From Desulfovibrio sp. (GTDB lineage: Bacteria > Desulfobacterota > Desulfovibrionia > Desulfovibrionales > Desulfovibrionaceae), in NCBI GenBank assembly GCA_031282465.1, contig JAITDR010000098.1:1-12577 (forward strand): a DNA stretch of 12,577 nucleotides, written 5' to 3'. Of this stretch, positions 1-7,222 are shown piece by piece (the first letter of the stretch is position 1; every line of letters starts with the position of its first letter). The notes under the pieces are model-generated. The model saw nothing but the letters and a program-made list of their open reading frames with translations. It was not told the DNA's origin and made no database searches. The translations under genes and the position numbers were made by a program.

Positions 1-105
1 TCGGCCGGCGATCCCTCCGGCCGGACCCTGGGCGACATCATGAAGGCGGCTGAAGAAACGCGGGACGGAGAGGACGGGCAGGACAACGGACACGAGCAGG
101 AGTAA
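1..105 (+). CDS. C-terminal end of an unidentified protein (partial)
   Basis: An open frame runs from the first base to a TAA at 103-105 and gives 34 residues. They begin SAGDPSGRTLGDIMKAAEE and finish with a strongly acidic, Gln/Asn-rich tail (GEDGQDNGHEQE). No start codon is visible, so this is the 3' end of a gene lying mostly outside the window. The base composition and codon use match the GC-rich genes that follow. I do not recognise the protein. The TLGDIMK stretch faintly recalls the ends of some S1-domain proteins, but that is too little to name it. It lies on the same strand as xseA, with a 191-nt gap between them that contains two hairpins. Confidence 0.55.
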   Translation, partial: SAGDPSGRTLGDIMKAAEETRDGEDGQDNGHEQE

Positions 106-112
106 GCCGTCC

Positions 113-152
113 TCCGCGCGGCCGCGCGGAGATCGTCTCCATACCGGGAGAC
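113..152 (+). terminator. Two consecutive hairpins after the upstream gene
   Basis: Seven bases after the upstream stop codon lies a perfect 18-base palindrome, TCCGCGCGGCCGCGCGGA (113-130). It is followed by a second stem, GTCTCC (135-140) with GGAGAC (147-152) around a 6-base loop. Neither is followed by a T-run, so an intrinsic terminator is not proven. They could instead block 3' exonucleases or be part of the xseA leader. The rest of the gap, to 296, is GC-rich and I see no clear promoter in it. Confidence 0.35.
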
Positions 153-296
153 CGCGTCGCCTGCGGGGGGAAGGCGGTTCCGTTCCGGCTTGCGGAGCGG
201 CGCGTACTGCGGCACCCCCGACCCGCGGCGCTTGCCCGTGCCGGGCGCGGCGCATGCGCTCCGGCAACGGCATGAGGCGCGGGTAACGCGGCCGGC

Positions 297-1622
297 ATGA
301 ACGACGACAGGATACTCTCGGTCTCGGCGCTGACGGAAGCCGTGAAAAAGCGCCTGGAAGGGGCTTTCGCCTTTGTCTGGGTGCGCGGGCAGGTAACGAA
401 TCTTTCCCGGTCTGCTTCCGGACATGTTTTTTTCGCCCTGCGCGACGAACACAGCACACTTGCCGCGGTCTGGTTCAAGGGCGACATCCGGCCTGCGGAA
501 CACTTCGACCCGCTGACCGGCGAAATCTATGAGGACGGCCCGCGTCCCGGCCTCGCCCTGAGTCTGGAAAACGGACAGGAGATTGTCTGCGCGGGCAGGC
601 TTTCCCTGTACGCTCCGCGCGGCATCTACCGCCTGATAGTGGAATACGCGGCGGAGCAGGGCACGGGCAGACTGCACGAGGAATTCCTGCGTCTGCGGGC
701 CAAATTGGCGGCCGAAGGCGTTTTCGCGCCCGAGAGAAAACGGCCCCTGCCCGTCCTCCCGCGTCGCGTTGCCCTTGTAACTTCGCCGCAGGGCGCGGCA
801 GTGCATGATTTTCTGCGCCTTTCCATGCAACGCGGTCCCGGCGCGGAGTTCCGCATTTACCCCGTGCCCGTGCAGGGTGAGGGCGCGCCGCTCAAAATCA
901 TTGAAGCCGTGCGCCGCACGGCGGCGGAAGGCTGGGCCGAAGTGCTGGTCCTGCTGCGCGGGGGCGGCTCTTTGGAAGACCTCCGGGCTTTCAACAACGA
1001 GGATCTCGCTCTGGCCGTGTACCGGTCCCCGATCCCCGTGCTGGCGGGCATCGGACACGAGGTGGATTTCACCCTGTCGGATCTGGCGGCCGACGTACGG
1101 GCGGCAACGCCCAGCCATGCGGCCCAGATACTGTTGCCGGAACGCGCGGAACTCTACCGGTCGCTGGCGGACTTGCGCGCTGCCCTGCAGGAAACGGCCG
1201 AACGCCGCCTGGAGCGTGCCTCCGGACGTTTCGCCGATCTGGCGAACGGCCTGCGCAGGCTTTCACCGCGCCGGACACTGCAAGCCCGCCGCTCGCGTCT
1301 GGCCGCCGAACTTCGGTTGCTGCTCGGCGCAGGCAGACTCCTGCTGCAACGCGATGAAGCACGGCTCAAGCGGGCCTGCGCCGAACTCACGGCCTGGCCG
1401 GAAAGGCTCAAGCTCAAGGCCGCCTCTCTGGAACATCTGATTTTGCGTCTTGAGGCTCTGGACCCGCATGCCCCGCTGCAGCGCGGTTATGCGACGGCAC
1501 GCAAGGCCGACGGCCGCTTTGTCCGGCGCATAGACGACGTCCTGCCGGGCGAGGCGCTGACCCTCACAGTCACCGACGGCGACATCGTCGTCCGCGTCGA
1601 AGGAATACAGGCGGTCGGTTGA
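297..1622 (+). CDS. xseA: Exodeoxyribonuclease VII large subunit
   Basis: Catalytic subunit of exonuclease VII, a cytoplasmic, metal-independent single-strand DNA exonuclease that works from both ends and acts in repair and recombination together with XseB. The 441 residues match the usual length of about 400-460. Residues 6-115 form the N-terminal OB fold (starting ILSVSALTEAVKKRL). The catalytic core follows, with TSPQGAAVHDFL (162-173), RGGGSLEDLRAFNNE (221-235) and the family signature GIGHEVDFTLSDLAADVRA (251-269) followed by TPSHAAQ. The region from about 280 to 390 is rich in Leu, Arg, Ala and Glu, fitting the long coiled coil that carries XseB. The start is well fixed: an in-frame TGA at 273-275 leaves no other upstream start. 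No good Shine-Dalgarno sequence is seen; GAGG at 274-277 is rather far away. xseB lies two genes downstream. Confidence 0.96.
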   Translation: MNDDRILSVSALTEAVKKRLEGAFAFVWVRGQVTNLSRSASGHVFFALRDEHSTLAAVWFKGDIRPAEHFDPLTGEIYEDGPRPGLALSLENGQEIVCAGRLSLYAPRGIYRLIVEYAAEQGTGRLHEEFLRLRAKLAAEGVFAPERKRPLPVLPRRVALVTSPQGAAVHDFLRLSMQRGPGAEFRIYPVPVQGEGAPLKIIEAVRRTAAEGWAEVLVLLRGGGSLEDLRAFNNEDLALAVYRSPIPVLAGIGHEVDFTLSDLAADVRAATPSHAAQILLPERAELYRSLADLRAALQETAERRLERASGRFADLANGLRRLSPRRTLQARRSRLAAELRLLLGAGRLLLQRDEARLKRACAELTAWPERLKLKAASLEHLILRLEALDPHAPLQRGYATARKADGRFVRRIDDVLPGEALTLTVTDGDIVVRVEGIQAVG

Positions 1623-1725
1623 TTGCGGGGTGCCGGCTTGCGCCCTCGGCCTGAGCAGGCGTTAGGCGGAACGTGGTTTTTCTCTGATGTTTGCAGGCAG
1701 GCACAATTACACATCGGACAAAACA

Positions 1726-2655
1726 ATGCGACTTTCCGAAAAAAACAGCGTAGTGCGGCGCTTCCCCTTCCTTATCCTGCTTTCCCTGTTTCTGTCCGTC
1801 GCGAGCGGGGCCGGAACCCTTCAGGCCGCCGCGCATCGGGAAGGCCGCAGGCCCTTTACCCTCGACATCCCAAAATCCGTCGGCGACGGGGAAGCCTTTG
1901 CCGTGCGCTTCGGCGCGGCAGGCGCGCAAACGCTGGACCTGGAACTGGACGGCAAAAAACTGCATATCGGAGCGCCTTCACCGGTTTCGGGATTTTTTGA
2001 AGCCCTGTTGCCCGTCTCCTTGGATACCGGGAAAAAACGCCTGCGCCTGACCCTGACCGTGCAGTGGAAGGGGGGGGAGAAAGAGGTGCTGACCCGCGCC
2101 GTGTCGGTGAAAAAACGCGCCTACCCCGTGCAGAAACTGACCGTGGACGGAAAATTCGTCAGCCCGCCCCCGGAAGCAGCGGAAAAGATACGCCGCGACC
2201 GGGCGGAAATGCGCGCCGTCGTCACGACAACAAGCCCCGTGCAATACTGGCGTCTGCCCTTCGCCCGGCCCGTGCCGGGCGAAGTGACCAGCCTCTACGG
2301 GTCGCGCCGCGTGTTCAACGGGATTCCCAAAAACCCGCACAAGGGCGTTGATTTCGACGCCGTCATGGGCGAACCCGTTGCTGCCGTCGATGCCGGCGAG
2401 GTTGTGCTGGTTTCGGAGCATTACTACGGCGGCAACACGGTGGTTGTGGATCACGGCTTGGGCGTCCTGAGCGCTTACCTGCATCTGACCGGATTCAACG
2501 TACGCAAGGGACAACGCGTTGCCCGCGGGGATATTATCGGCTTTGCGGGCGATACCGGACGGGTGACCGGACCGCACCTGCATCTTTCTCTCTATGTCCT
2601 GGGCGAGAGCGTCAACGCCGAGCCCTGTCTGGAAACAGGCCCCCGGCGAGGCTGA
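1726..2655 (+). CDS. Secreted M23/LytM-family metallopeptidase
   Basis: Predicted periplasmic or envelope peptidoglycan endopeptidase of 309 residues. The N-terminus has a basic stretch (KNSVVRR) and a hydrophobic core (FPFLILLSLFLSVASG) ending near LQAAA, a typical Sec signal peptide. Residues of about 40-130 look like the beta-rich domain found before the peptidase in M23 proteins. The C-terminal LytM domain (about 180-300) keeps all key residues: H205 and D209 in HKGVDF, H253 in AYLHL, and H284/H286 in GPHLHL. These supply the zinc ligands and catalytic histidines, so the enzyme should be active rather than an EnvC-like pseudo-enzyme. An ATG at 1687 is in frame, but it would put 13 polar residues before the signal peptide, so I prefer 1726; both have weak ribosome sites. 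The gene lies between the two exonuclease VII genes and ends 3 nt before xseB, which suggests co-transcription. The substrate cannot be read from the sequence. Confidence 0.88.
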   Translation: MRLSEKNSVVRRFPFLILLSLFLSVASGAGTLQAAAHREGRRPFTLDIPKSVGDGEAFAVRFGAAGAQTLDLELDGKKLHIGAPSPVSGFFEALLPVSLDTGKKRLRLTLTVQWKGGEKEVLTRAVSVKKRAYPVQKLTVDGKFVSPPPEAAEKIRRDRAEMRAVVTTTSPVQYWRLPFARPVPGEVTSLYGSRRVFNGIPKNPHKGVDFDAVMGEPVAAVDAGEVVLVSEHYYGGNTVVVDHGLGVLSAYLHLTGFNVRKGQRVARGDIIGFAGDTGRVTGPHLHLSLYVLGESVNAEPCLETGPRRG

Positions 2656-2658
2656 ACT

Positions 2659-2901
2659 ATGGCGGAACAGAATTTTGAACAACACATGCGGCGGCTGGAA
2701 GACATTGTGCGCGAGCTGGAAAGTCTGGACCTGCCCCTGGAAAAGAGCGTTGCCCTGTACCGCGAAGGCCGCGCCGCGGCCCGTGCGTGCCGGGAATTGC
2801 TGGACAAGGCCGAGCACGCCGTCCTGCTCTGCGATGAAGAAGGGGAACATCCCTTTGTTCCGGCATCGGCGTCGCCCGAAGCCGACGACAGGGCGGAATG
2901 A
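2659..2901 (+). CDS. xseB: Exodeoxyribonuclease VII small subunit
   Basis: Small subunit that binds the coiled coil of XseA to form active exonuclease VII. It is 80 residues long, normal for the family. The core is typical: NFEQHMRRLEDIVRELES, then LPLEKSVALYREGRA, forming two helices with heptad-like leucines, then an acidic, Pro/Ala-rich tail. A GAGG at 2648-2651 lies 7 nt before the ATG and inside the end of the M23 gene, so translation is probably coupled. The stop TGA (2899-2901) is 3 nt before a GTGAAC (2905) that begins the first unit of the 71-nt repeat leading into ispA. Confidence 0.95.
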   Translation: MAEQNFEQHMRRLEDIVRELESLDLPLEKSVALYREGRAAARACRELLDKAEHAVLLCDEEGEHPFVPASASPEADDRAE

Positions 2902-2904
2902 TTT

Positions 2905-3078
2905 GTGAACGTCCGGAGCGCGGCGGGCGCGGACGGCTCAACGGGACTACTGTCGTGTTGCGGAGGAATGGGCGCGTAAACACGGGATGCACGGTAAACG
3001 CGGACGGCACGGCGGGAATGCCGGCCTGTTGCGAAGGAGCGGGCGCGTGAACACTGAACGCGCGGCAAGCGCGGAGGA
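2905..3078 (+). repeat. 71-nt tandem repeat, about 2.4 units, in the ispA leader
   Basis: Three ungapped units each start with GTGAAC or GTAAAC: 2905-2975, 2976-3046 and a partial third from 3047, the true ispA start, to about 3078. By hand alignment units 1 and 2 agree at about 48 of 71 positions. Units 2 and 3 agree at about 22 of the first 29. Shared blocks include GCGGACGGC (2929 and 3000), TGTTGCG (2956 and 3027) and GGGCGCGT (2970 and 3041). Each of the first two units ends with a purine-rich ribosome-site-like block (CGGAGGAATG, CGAAGGAGCG) just before the next GTG/GTA. The arrangement suggests that the xseB-ispA junction, with the ribosome site and start codon, was duplicated twice. 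That would explain the 145-nt gap in an otherwise tight operon. Confidence 0.7.
3033..3039 (+). promoter_or_regulatory. Ribosome binding site that fixes the ispA start
   Basis: GAAGGAG lies 7 nt before the GTG at 3047. No comparable site precedes the in-frame ATG at 2987, so the GTG is chosen. The site belongs to the end of the second 71-nt repeat unit. Confidence 0.75.
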
Positions 3079-4078
3079 TGTCGAGAAAACCCTGCGGACC
3101 GAGGCCGGCCGTGTGGAAGAACGCCTCGACGCCTGCCTGCGGGACGAGGCAGGCCCTCCCGGCCTGCTTGAAGCCGTGCGTTACAGTCTTTTTGCGGGCG
3201 GCAAGCGCATACGTCCCGTGCTCTGCATACTCTCCTCGCGCGTTCCCGTCCGGCCGGACCCGAACCTTGCCGATGCCGTTCTGACCTTTGCCTGCGCCCT
3301 GGAGTGCATCCACACGTATTCACTGATCCATGACGACCTCCCGGCCATGGACGACGACGACTTCCGGCGCGGCAGACCCTCCTGCCACAAGCAGTTCGAC
3401 GAGGCGACCGCGATCCTGGCAGGCGATGCGCTGTTGACGGACGCCTTTGCCCTCGCCGCCGGCTGCGCCGGGCGCGTGCTTCCCGCAGAGCGGGTGCTGC
3501 GCGCAGTCGCCGCGACGGCAAAGGCTGCGGGGTCGGCGGGTATGGTCGGCGGACAGTTTCTGGACATGCTGTACACGGGCGGCGCAAAACCCGGACTTGA
3601 AGCAACGGACGCCGTACGGGCCGTGCAAAGAGGCTCCGTGCCGCACCCGAAAAAAGCGGGTGCCGTAAAGGCAGTACAAAGCGGCGCCGTACCGAGCCTT
3701 GAGGCATTGGCGACCATGCAGGCCATGAAAACCGGCGCCATGCTGCGGCTGCCCTGCGAGGTCGGGGCGGTGCTGACCGGGGTTCCCCCTGAGACGGTGG
3801 AGGCTCTCGCACGCTACGGGACGGCTCTGGGAGCGGCCTTTCAAATCACCGACGATATCCTGGATGTGGCCGGGGATGCCGCCCTGCTCGGCAAACCTGT
3901 GGGCAGCGACAGTGCGGCGCGCAAATGCACCTATCCTGCTCTGCTTGGTTTGAAAAAAAGCAGGGAAACAGCGGAACAATACGCAGACAGGGCCGTTGCG
4001 GCCCTGCACGGGCTGGGAGGCGAAAGCGCCGCCTTGCTCAGAGGACTTGCCGCCTATGTCGTCAACCGTGTTTTCTGA
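3047..4078 (+). CDS. ispA: Polyprenyl (farnesyl/geranyl) diphosphate synthase with repeat-derived insertion
   Basis: Soluble class I trans-prenyltransferase that condenses IPP with allylic diphosphates to make farnesyl diphosphate or a close homologue, feeding quinones and undecaprenyl carriers. Starting at GTG 3047 it has 343 residues, against about 300 for bacterial IspA. Seen: GGKRIRP (51-57) binding IPP; the first Asp-rich motif DDLPAMD (96-102), with the four-residue spacing of bacterial FPP synthases; RRGRPSCH (107-114); GMVGGQFLD (165-173); KTG (228-230); and the second Asp motif QITDDILD (266-273) followed by GKPVGSD. All catalytic motifs are intact. The extra length is largely two additional 17-residue units (189-222) just before KTG, encoded by a 51-nt repeat. 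Dxs follows 25 nt downstream, so the operon pairs the first enzyme of the MEP pathway with a prenyl elongase. The exact product chain length is not deducible with confidence. Confidence 0.92.
   Translation: MNTERAASAEDVEKTLRTEAGRVEERLDACLRDEAGPPGLLEAVRYSLFAGGKRIRPVLCILSSRVPVRPDPNLADAVLTFACALECIHTYSLIHDDLPAMDDDDFRRGRPSCHKQFDEATAILAGDALLTDAFALAAGCAGRVLPAERVLRAVAATAKAAGSAGMVGGQFLDMLYTGGAKPGLEATDAVRAVQRGSVPHPKKAGAVKAVQSGAVPSLEALATMQAMKTGAMLRLPCEVGAVLTGVPPETVEALARYGTALGAAFQITDDILDVAGDAALLGKPVGSDSAARKCTYPALLGLKKSRETAEQYADRAVAALHGLGGESAALLRGLAAYVVNRVF
3611..3763 (+). repeat. Three in-frame 51-nt units inside ispA
   Basis: Units at 3611-3661, 3662-3712 and 3713-3763 encode 17 residues each: AVRAVQRGSVPHPKKAG, AVKAVQSGAVPSLEALA and TMQAMKTGAMLRLPCEV. 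Units 1 and 2 agree at about 28 of the first 37 bases, including CAAAG and GCCGTA. Unit 3 is the native IspA segment with the conserved KTG. The two upstream units therefore look like diverged copies of it, inserted in frame. Confidence 0.7.
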
Positions 4079-4103
4079 TTCCGTCCGGCACGAAGGCCGC
4101 GCG

Positions 4104-6047
4104 ATGATCCGTCGCCGGCATCGGGAAGCGCAGGCCGCCCGTCCGACGCAGAGTCCCGCCCGCCGCCTGTTGTCGGAAATCCGCAATCCTTCGGACGTCG
4201 CCTCCCTCACCCTTGAGGAACTGCAGCTTCTGGCAGGCGAGTTGCGCGAAGCCATGGTGCGCACCGTGTCGCGCACGGGCGGCCATCTCGCCGCCTCCCT
4301 CGGGGTGGTCGAACTGACCCTGGCGATGCTCTCGGTCTTTGATGCGCGGCAGGACAAGATCATCTGGGATGTCGGACACCAGACATATGCCTGGAAGCTC
4401 CTGACCGGGCGGGCGGACAGATTTCATACCCTGCGGCAGACCGGCGGCATAAGCGGGTTCCCGAGCCGTGCCGAAAGCCCGTACGACCATTTCGGCACCG
4501 GGCATTCCTCCACCTCCGTGTCCGCCGCTCTGGGGCTGGCCGCGGCGCGGGATCTGGCGGGCGGGGATTACCACGTCGTATCGGTGATAGGCGACGGCTC
4601 GCTCACGGCCGGGCTGGCCTACGAAGGGCTGAATCAGGCGGGCGCCACGGCCGGACGTTTCATCGTCATTCTCAATGACAACGAGATGTCCATCGCCAAA
4701 AACGTCGGCGCCCTCTCCCTGTTCATGAGCCGCAACTTGTCGGCCCGCTGGGTGCGCCGCGTCAAACGCGAAGTGGAAGAGTTCCTCTCCGGCATCCCCG
4801 GCATAGGCGGCGACCTGCTGGAAATCGCCAGACGCAGCAAGCACAGTTTCAAAAATTTTTTTACCCCCGGCATCCTTTTCGAGGCCCTGCGTTTCAATTA
4901 CATAGGCGCTGTCGACGGCCACAACATTGAGGAACTGCAGAAAACCCTGCGTCTGGCGGCCGCTCAGGACCGGCCTGTGCTGGTGCATGTGCTGACCCGC
5001 AAGGGCAAAGGCTATGCTCCGGCCGAGGCCAACCCCGAACTTTTTCACGGCGTCGGCAGCTTTGAACCGGAAACCGGCCTGCCCCGCAAGGCCGACCCGG
5101 GCGCGGCCATAAGCTGGACGGAAGCCTTCAGCCGGGGACTGTGCAGGCTGGCGGCTGAGGATAAACGCATCTTCGCCGTCACCGCCGCCATGCCCGAAGG
5201 AACGGGCCTGAAACAATTCGCCCGGCTTTTTCCCAGGCGCTTCGCCGATGTAGGCATCTGCGAACAGCACGCCGTGACCTTTGCCGCGGGGTTGGCCGCA
5301 GGAGGTCTGCGGCCCTTTGTCGCCGTTTATTCCACCTTTCTGCAGAGAGCCTATGACCAGATCGTACACGACGTGTGCCTGCAAAAGCTGCCGGTCACCT
5401 TCTGCATAGACCGCGCAGGGCTGGTGGGCGAAGACGGTCCGACGCACCACGGGGCCTTTGATCCGGCCTTTCTGCGCCATATCCCCGGTATAACGATTTT
5501 TGCGCCCAAGGACGAGGCCGAGTTGCAGCACGGTCTGGCGACGGCTTTGGCCGCGGACGGTCCCTTTGCCGTCCGCTACCCGCGCGGACCGGGCGCAGGC
5601 GTGCCGCTGCCGGACGACTTGGTCCCCTTGCCCGTGGGCCGCGGCGAGTATCTGGACAGGGGCGGCGACGGCACGGCCGTTGTGGCCTTGGGCAACCGCG
5701 TCCTGCCTGCGCTGTTCGCCGCACAACGGCTGCGGGGAGAAGGCGGGCCGCGCGTCACCGTGTTCAACGCGCGCTGGATCAAACCTCTGCCCGAAGAAGA
5801 ACTGCGGGAAATCATCGCCGGACATGAAACCGTCGTCCTGGTGGAAGAGGCTTCCCTGGCCTGCGGGTTTTCCTCCGCCGTTCTGGAGTTTTTCAACGAC
5901 AATACCCTGACGGCGGGGAAAAGGATCCTGCGCATGGGTTTGCCTGACGCCTTTGTGGAACACGGCGCCCTCGCGGATCTGCGCCGCCTGCTGAAACTGG
6001 ACGCGGCCGCCGTATACGAAAAACTGCGTGAACTGCTGCGGCCATGA
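4104..6047 (+). CDS. dxs: 1-deoxy-D-xylulose-5-phosphate synthase
   Basis: Thiamine-diphosphate enzyme that condenses pyruvate and glyceraldehyde 3-phosphate to DXP, the entry step of the MEP isoprenoid pathway, also supplying thiamine and pyridoxal biosynthesis. It has 647 residues, close to the usual 620-640. Seen: GHQTYAWKLLTGR (91-103) with the conserved His; the ThDP/Mg motif GDGSLTAGLAYEGLNQ (163-178) with its Asn in ILNDNEMSI (189-197); the catalytic Glu in DVGICEQHAV (382-391); DRAGLVGEDGPTHHG (436-450); and a C-terminal transketolase domain (GNRVLPALFAA onward). The start at ATG 4104 has GAAGG 7 nt upstream and gives a normal N-terminus leading to LLSEIRNPSDVASLT. In-frame ATGs at 4056 and 3996 would overlap ispA and only add an unconserved segment. 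The gene is 25 nt from ispA, probably the same transcript. A 148-nt gap follows before motA. Confidence 0.95.
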   Translation: MIRRRHREAQAARPTQSPARRLLSEIRNPSDVASLTLEELQLLAGELREAMVRTVSRTGGHLAASLGVVELTLAMLSVFDARQDKIIWDVGHQTYAWKLLTGRADRFHTLRQTGGISGFPSRAESPYDHFGTGHSSTSVSAALGLAAARDLAGGDYHVVSVIGDGSLTAGLAYEGLNQAGATAGRFIVILNDNEMSIAKNVGALSLFMSRNLSARWVRRVKREVEEFLSGIPGIGGDLLEIARRSKHSFKNFFTPGILFEALRFNYIGAVDGHNIEELQKTLRLAAAQDRPVLVHVLTRKGKGYAPAEANPELFHGVGSFEPETGLPRKADPGAAISWTEAFSRGLCRLAAEDKRIFAVTAAMPEGTGLKQFARLFPRRFADVGICEQHAVTFAAGLAAGGLRPFVAVYSTFLQRAYDQIVHDVCLQKLPVTFCIDRAGLVGEDGPTHHGAFDPAFLRHIPGITIFAPKDEAELQHGLATALAADGPFAVRYPRGPGAGVPLPDDLVPLPVGRGEYLDRGGDGTAVVALGNRVLPALFAAQRLRGEGGPRVTVFNARWIKPLPEEELREIIAGHETVVLVEEASLACGFSSAVLEFFNDNTLTAGKRILRMGLPDAFVEHGALADLRRLLKLDAAAVYEKLRELLRP

Positions 6048-6149
6048 CGGGTATGGAAGGGAAAATCGGTATTGCCCGCTGTTTACGCTTTTCTTGCGGC
6101 AAAAAATGTGATAGCCTTGAAACACCTTGCTACGCGAAGTCTTCTTTCG

Positions 6150-6170
6150 TTGATTTTACGAATAAATCAA
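6150..6170 (+). promoter_or_regulatory. AT-rich inverted repeat upstream of motA
   Basis: TTGATTT (6150-6156) and AAATCAA (6164-6170) form a perfect 7-bp inverted repeat around a 7-base spacer, 26 nt before the motA GTG. It stands out in a GC-rich background. It may be an operator or a weak leader hairpin; there is no T-run after it. I could not find a convincing sigma70, sigma28 or sigma54 promoter in 6048-6195. Confidence 0.35.
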
Positions 6171-6195
6171 AATCTCCCTGCAGAGGATAGTCAAG

Positions 6196-7041
6196 GTGTT
6201 TGTTCTCATCGGCTTCATCATTGTTTTAGGTTCGGTACTGGGCGGATACGCCATACACAGTTCCAATTTCGCCGTTCTGGTGCAGCCCAACGAGCTGCTG
6301 ATCATATTCGGGGCGGGCGTCGGCTCACTCATCGCGTCCAACTCTTCCTTTTCAATCAAGCTGACGGCGGGCGGTCTCAAGCACGTGTTCAGCAACGGCC
6401 CCTCAAAGGCCAAGTATATGGATATGCTGGCTCTGCTGTACGGGCTGTTCGCCAAGATGCAGCGCGAAGGCATAATCAGCGTGGAAAAGGATATCGAGCA
6501 GCCTGAGTCCAGCGCCCTGTTCCAGCGTTTTCCCAACATGGCCAAGGACAGGCACGCCTGTTTTTTCATAGGCGACACCCTGCGGATCTACCTGACTACG
6601 GGCAATGCCGGGGAACTGGACAAACTCATGGGCGTGGACATGAGCGCCATGCACGATGAAGAACTGTTGCCGGCGCACGGGCTGTCGCACATGGCCGACT
6701 CGCTGCCCGGCCTGGGCATCGTCGCCGCGGTGCTCGGCATTGTCGTCACCATGAGCCACATCAACGACGGTGCGGATGTTCTCGGGCGTTCGGTGGCCGC
6801 GGCTCTGGTCGGCACCTTTTTGGGCATACTGTTGTGTTACGGTTTTGTCGGCCCGCTGGGTGCCAAGCTGGAAGTGCTGGCGCACGAAAATCACCTGTTC
6901 TATCGGGCCATGCGGGAAGCGTTGGCCGCTTCGGTGCGCGGCTCATCTCCCATCGTGGCCCTGGAATACGGGCGCCGCGCCATCCCCATGTCGTTCCGGC
7001 CCACGTTTTTGGAGATGGAGCAGAAGCTCAAGGGGTCATAA
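6196..7041 (+). CDS. motA: Flagellar motor stator protein MotA
   Basis: Inner-membrane proton-channel subunit of the flagellar stator, pairing with MotB and pushing on FliG. It has 281 residues; the family is usually 250-295. Seen: four hydrophobic segments (about 1-21, 32-50, 169-189, 200-219) with a large cytoplasmic loop between the second and third. The N-terminus FVLIGFIIVLGSVLGGY and PNELLIIFGAGVGSLI (31-46) follow the Escherichia coli MotA pattern closely. The functional residues align: R90 in AKMQREG, P171 in DSLPGLGIVAAVLGIV and P220 in GFVGPLGAKLE. The close match to E. coli-type MotA argues for a proton-driven stator rather than a sodium-driven PomA, which is an inference. The start is GTG 6196, with AGAGGA at 6182-6187. 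A strong hairpin follows the stop directly, and motB begins 186 nt later. Confidence 0.93.
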   Translation: MFVLIGFIIVLGSVLGGYAIHSSNFAVLVQPNELLIIFGAGVGSLIASNSSFSIKLTAGGLKHVFSNGPSKAKYMDMLALLYGLFAKMQREGIISVEKDIEQPESSALFQRFPNMAKDRHACFFIGDTLRIYLTTGNAGELDKLMGVDMSAMHDEELLPAHGLSHMADSLPGLGIVAAVLGIVVTMSHINDGADVLGRSVAAALVGTFLGILLCYGFVGPLGAKLEVLAHENHLFYRAMREALAASVRGSSPIVALEYGRRAIPMSFRPTFLEMEQKLKGS

Positions 7042-7051
7042 TTCGGAGTTC

Positions 7052-7083
7052 AAAGCAAAACCGCGTGAACGCGGTTTTGCTTT
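7052..7083 (+). terminator. Strong hairpin after motA
   Basis: A perfect 14-bp stem, AAAGCAAAACCGCG (7052-7065) with its complement (7070-7083), closes a TGAA tetraloop only 10 nt after the motA stop. The right arm carries TTTTGCTTT and is followed by AT, so it can act as an intrinsic terminator, possibly in both directions. Termination here would separate motA from motB. Confidence 0.65.
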
Positions 7084-7120
7084 ATCGGTTGCGGCGGGAA
7101 CCCGGTTTCGCCTTGTCCGG

Positions 7121-7152
7121 CGCAATGCTTCGCATTTCGGCGTGATTTTTTT
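7121..7152 (+). terminator. Second hairpin with T-run between motA and motB
   Basis: CGCAATGC (7121-7128), loop TTC and GCATT (7132-7136), with GCG (7140-7142) after a 3-base bulge, form an imperfect stem. A run of seven T residues follows at 7146-7152. This is intrinsic-terminator-like but weaker in the stem than the hairpin at 7052-7083. Confidence 0.4.
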
Positions 7153-7217
7153 ATCGCGCTTTCCAATTCCGGACAAAAAGTACGGCAATATCCGGCCTTG
7201 AAACAGCAGGCCGGCAC

Positions 7218-7222
7218 GGAGG
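7218..7222 (+). promoter_or_regulatory. Ribosome binding site that fixes the motB start
   Basis: GGAGG lies 5 nt before ATG 7228. The in-frame TTG at 7198 has no comparable site and would only add ten unconserved residues. Confidence 0.7.

Noticed and set aside
106..296. A known riboswitch or structured RNA leader before xseA
   Set aside because: Apart from the two hairpins I could not match any known riboswitch core, and GC-richness alone produces stem-like sequence.
1687..1725. ATG 1687 as start of the M23 peptidase
   Set aside because: It would place 13 polar residues before an otherwise normal signal peptide. 1726 is preferred, although neither start has a strong ribosome site.
2987..3046. 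Upstream ATG start for ispA adding 20 residues
   Set aside because: The added sequence is derived from the 71-nt repeat and is basic and unconserved. The GTG at 3047 has a strong GAAGGAG at correct spacing.
3996..4103. Longer dxs starting at 3996 or 4056
   Set aside because: Both overlap the end of ispA and add nothing resembling a Dxs N-terminus. ATG 4104 has a fair ribosome site and gives the usual length.
4062..6125. 687-codon open frame on the minus strand opposite dxs, and similar long frames at 1978-2850, 2592-3812, 3320-4363 and 8281-9897
   Set aside because: They are antisense shadows of well-supported genes in GC-rich DNA. Their translations show no domain-like pattern and lack ribosome sites.
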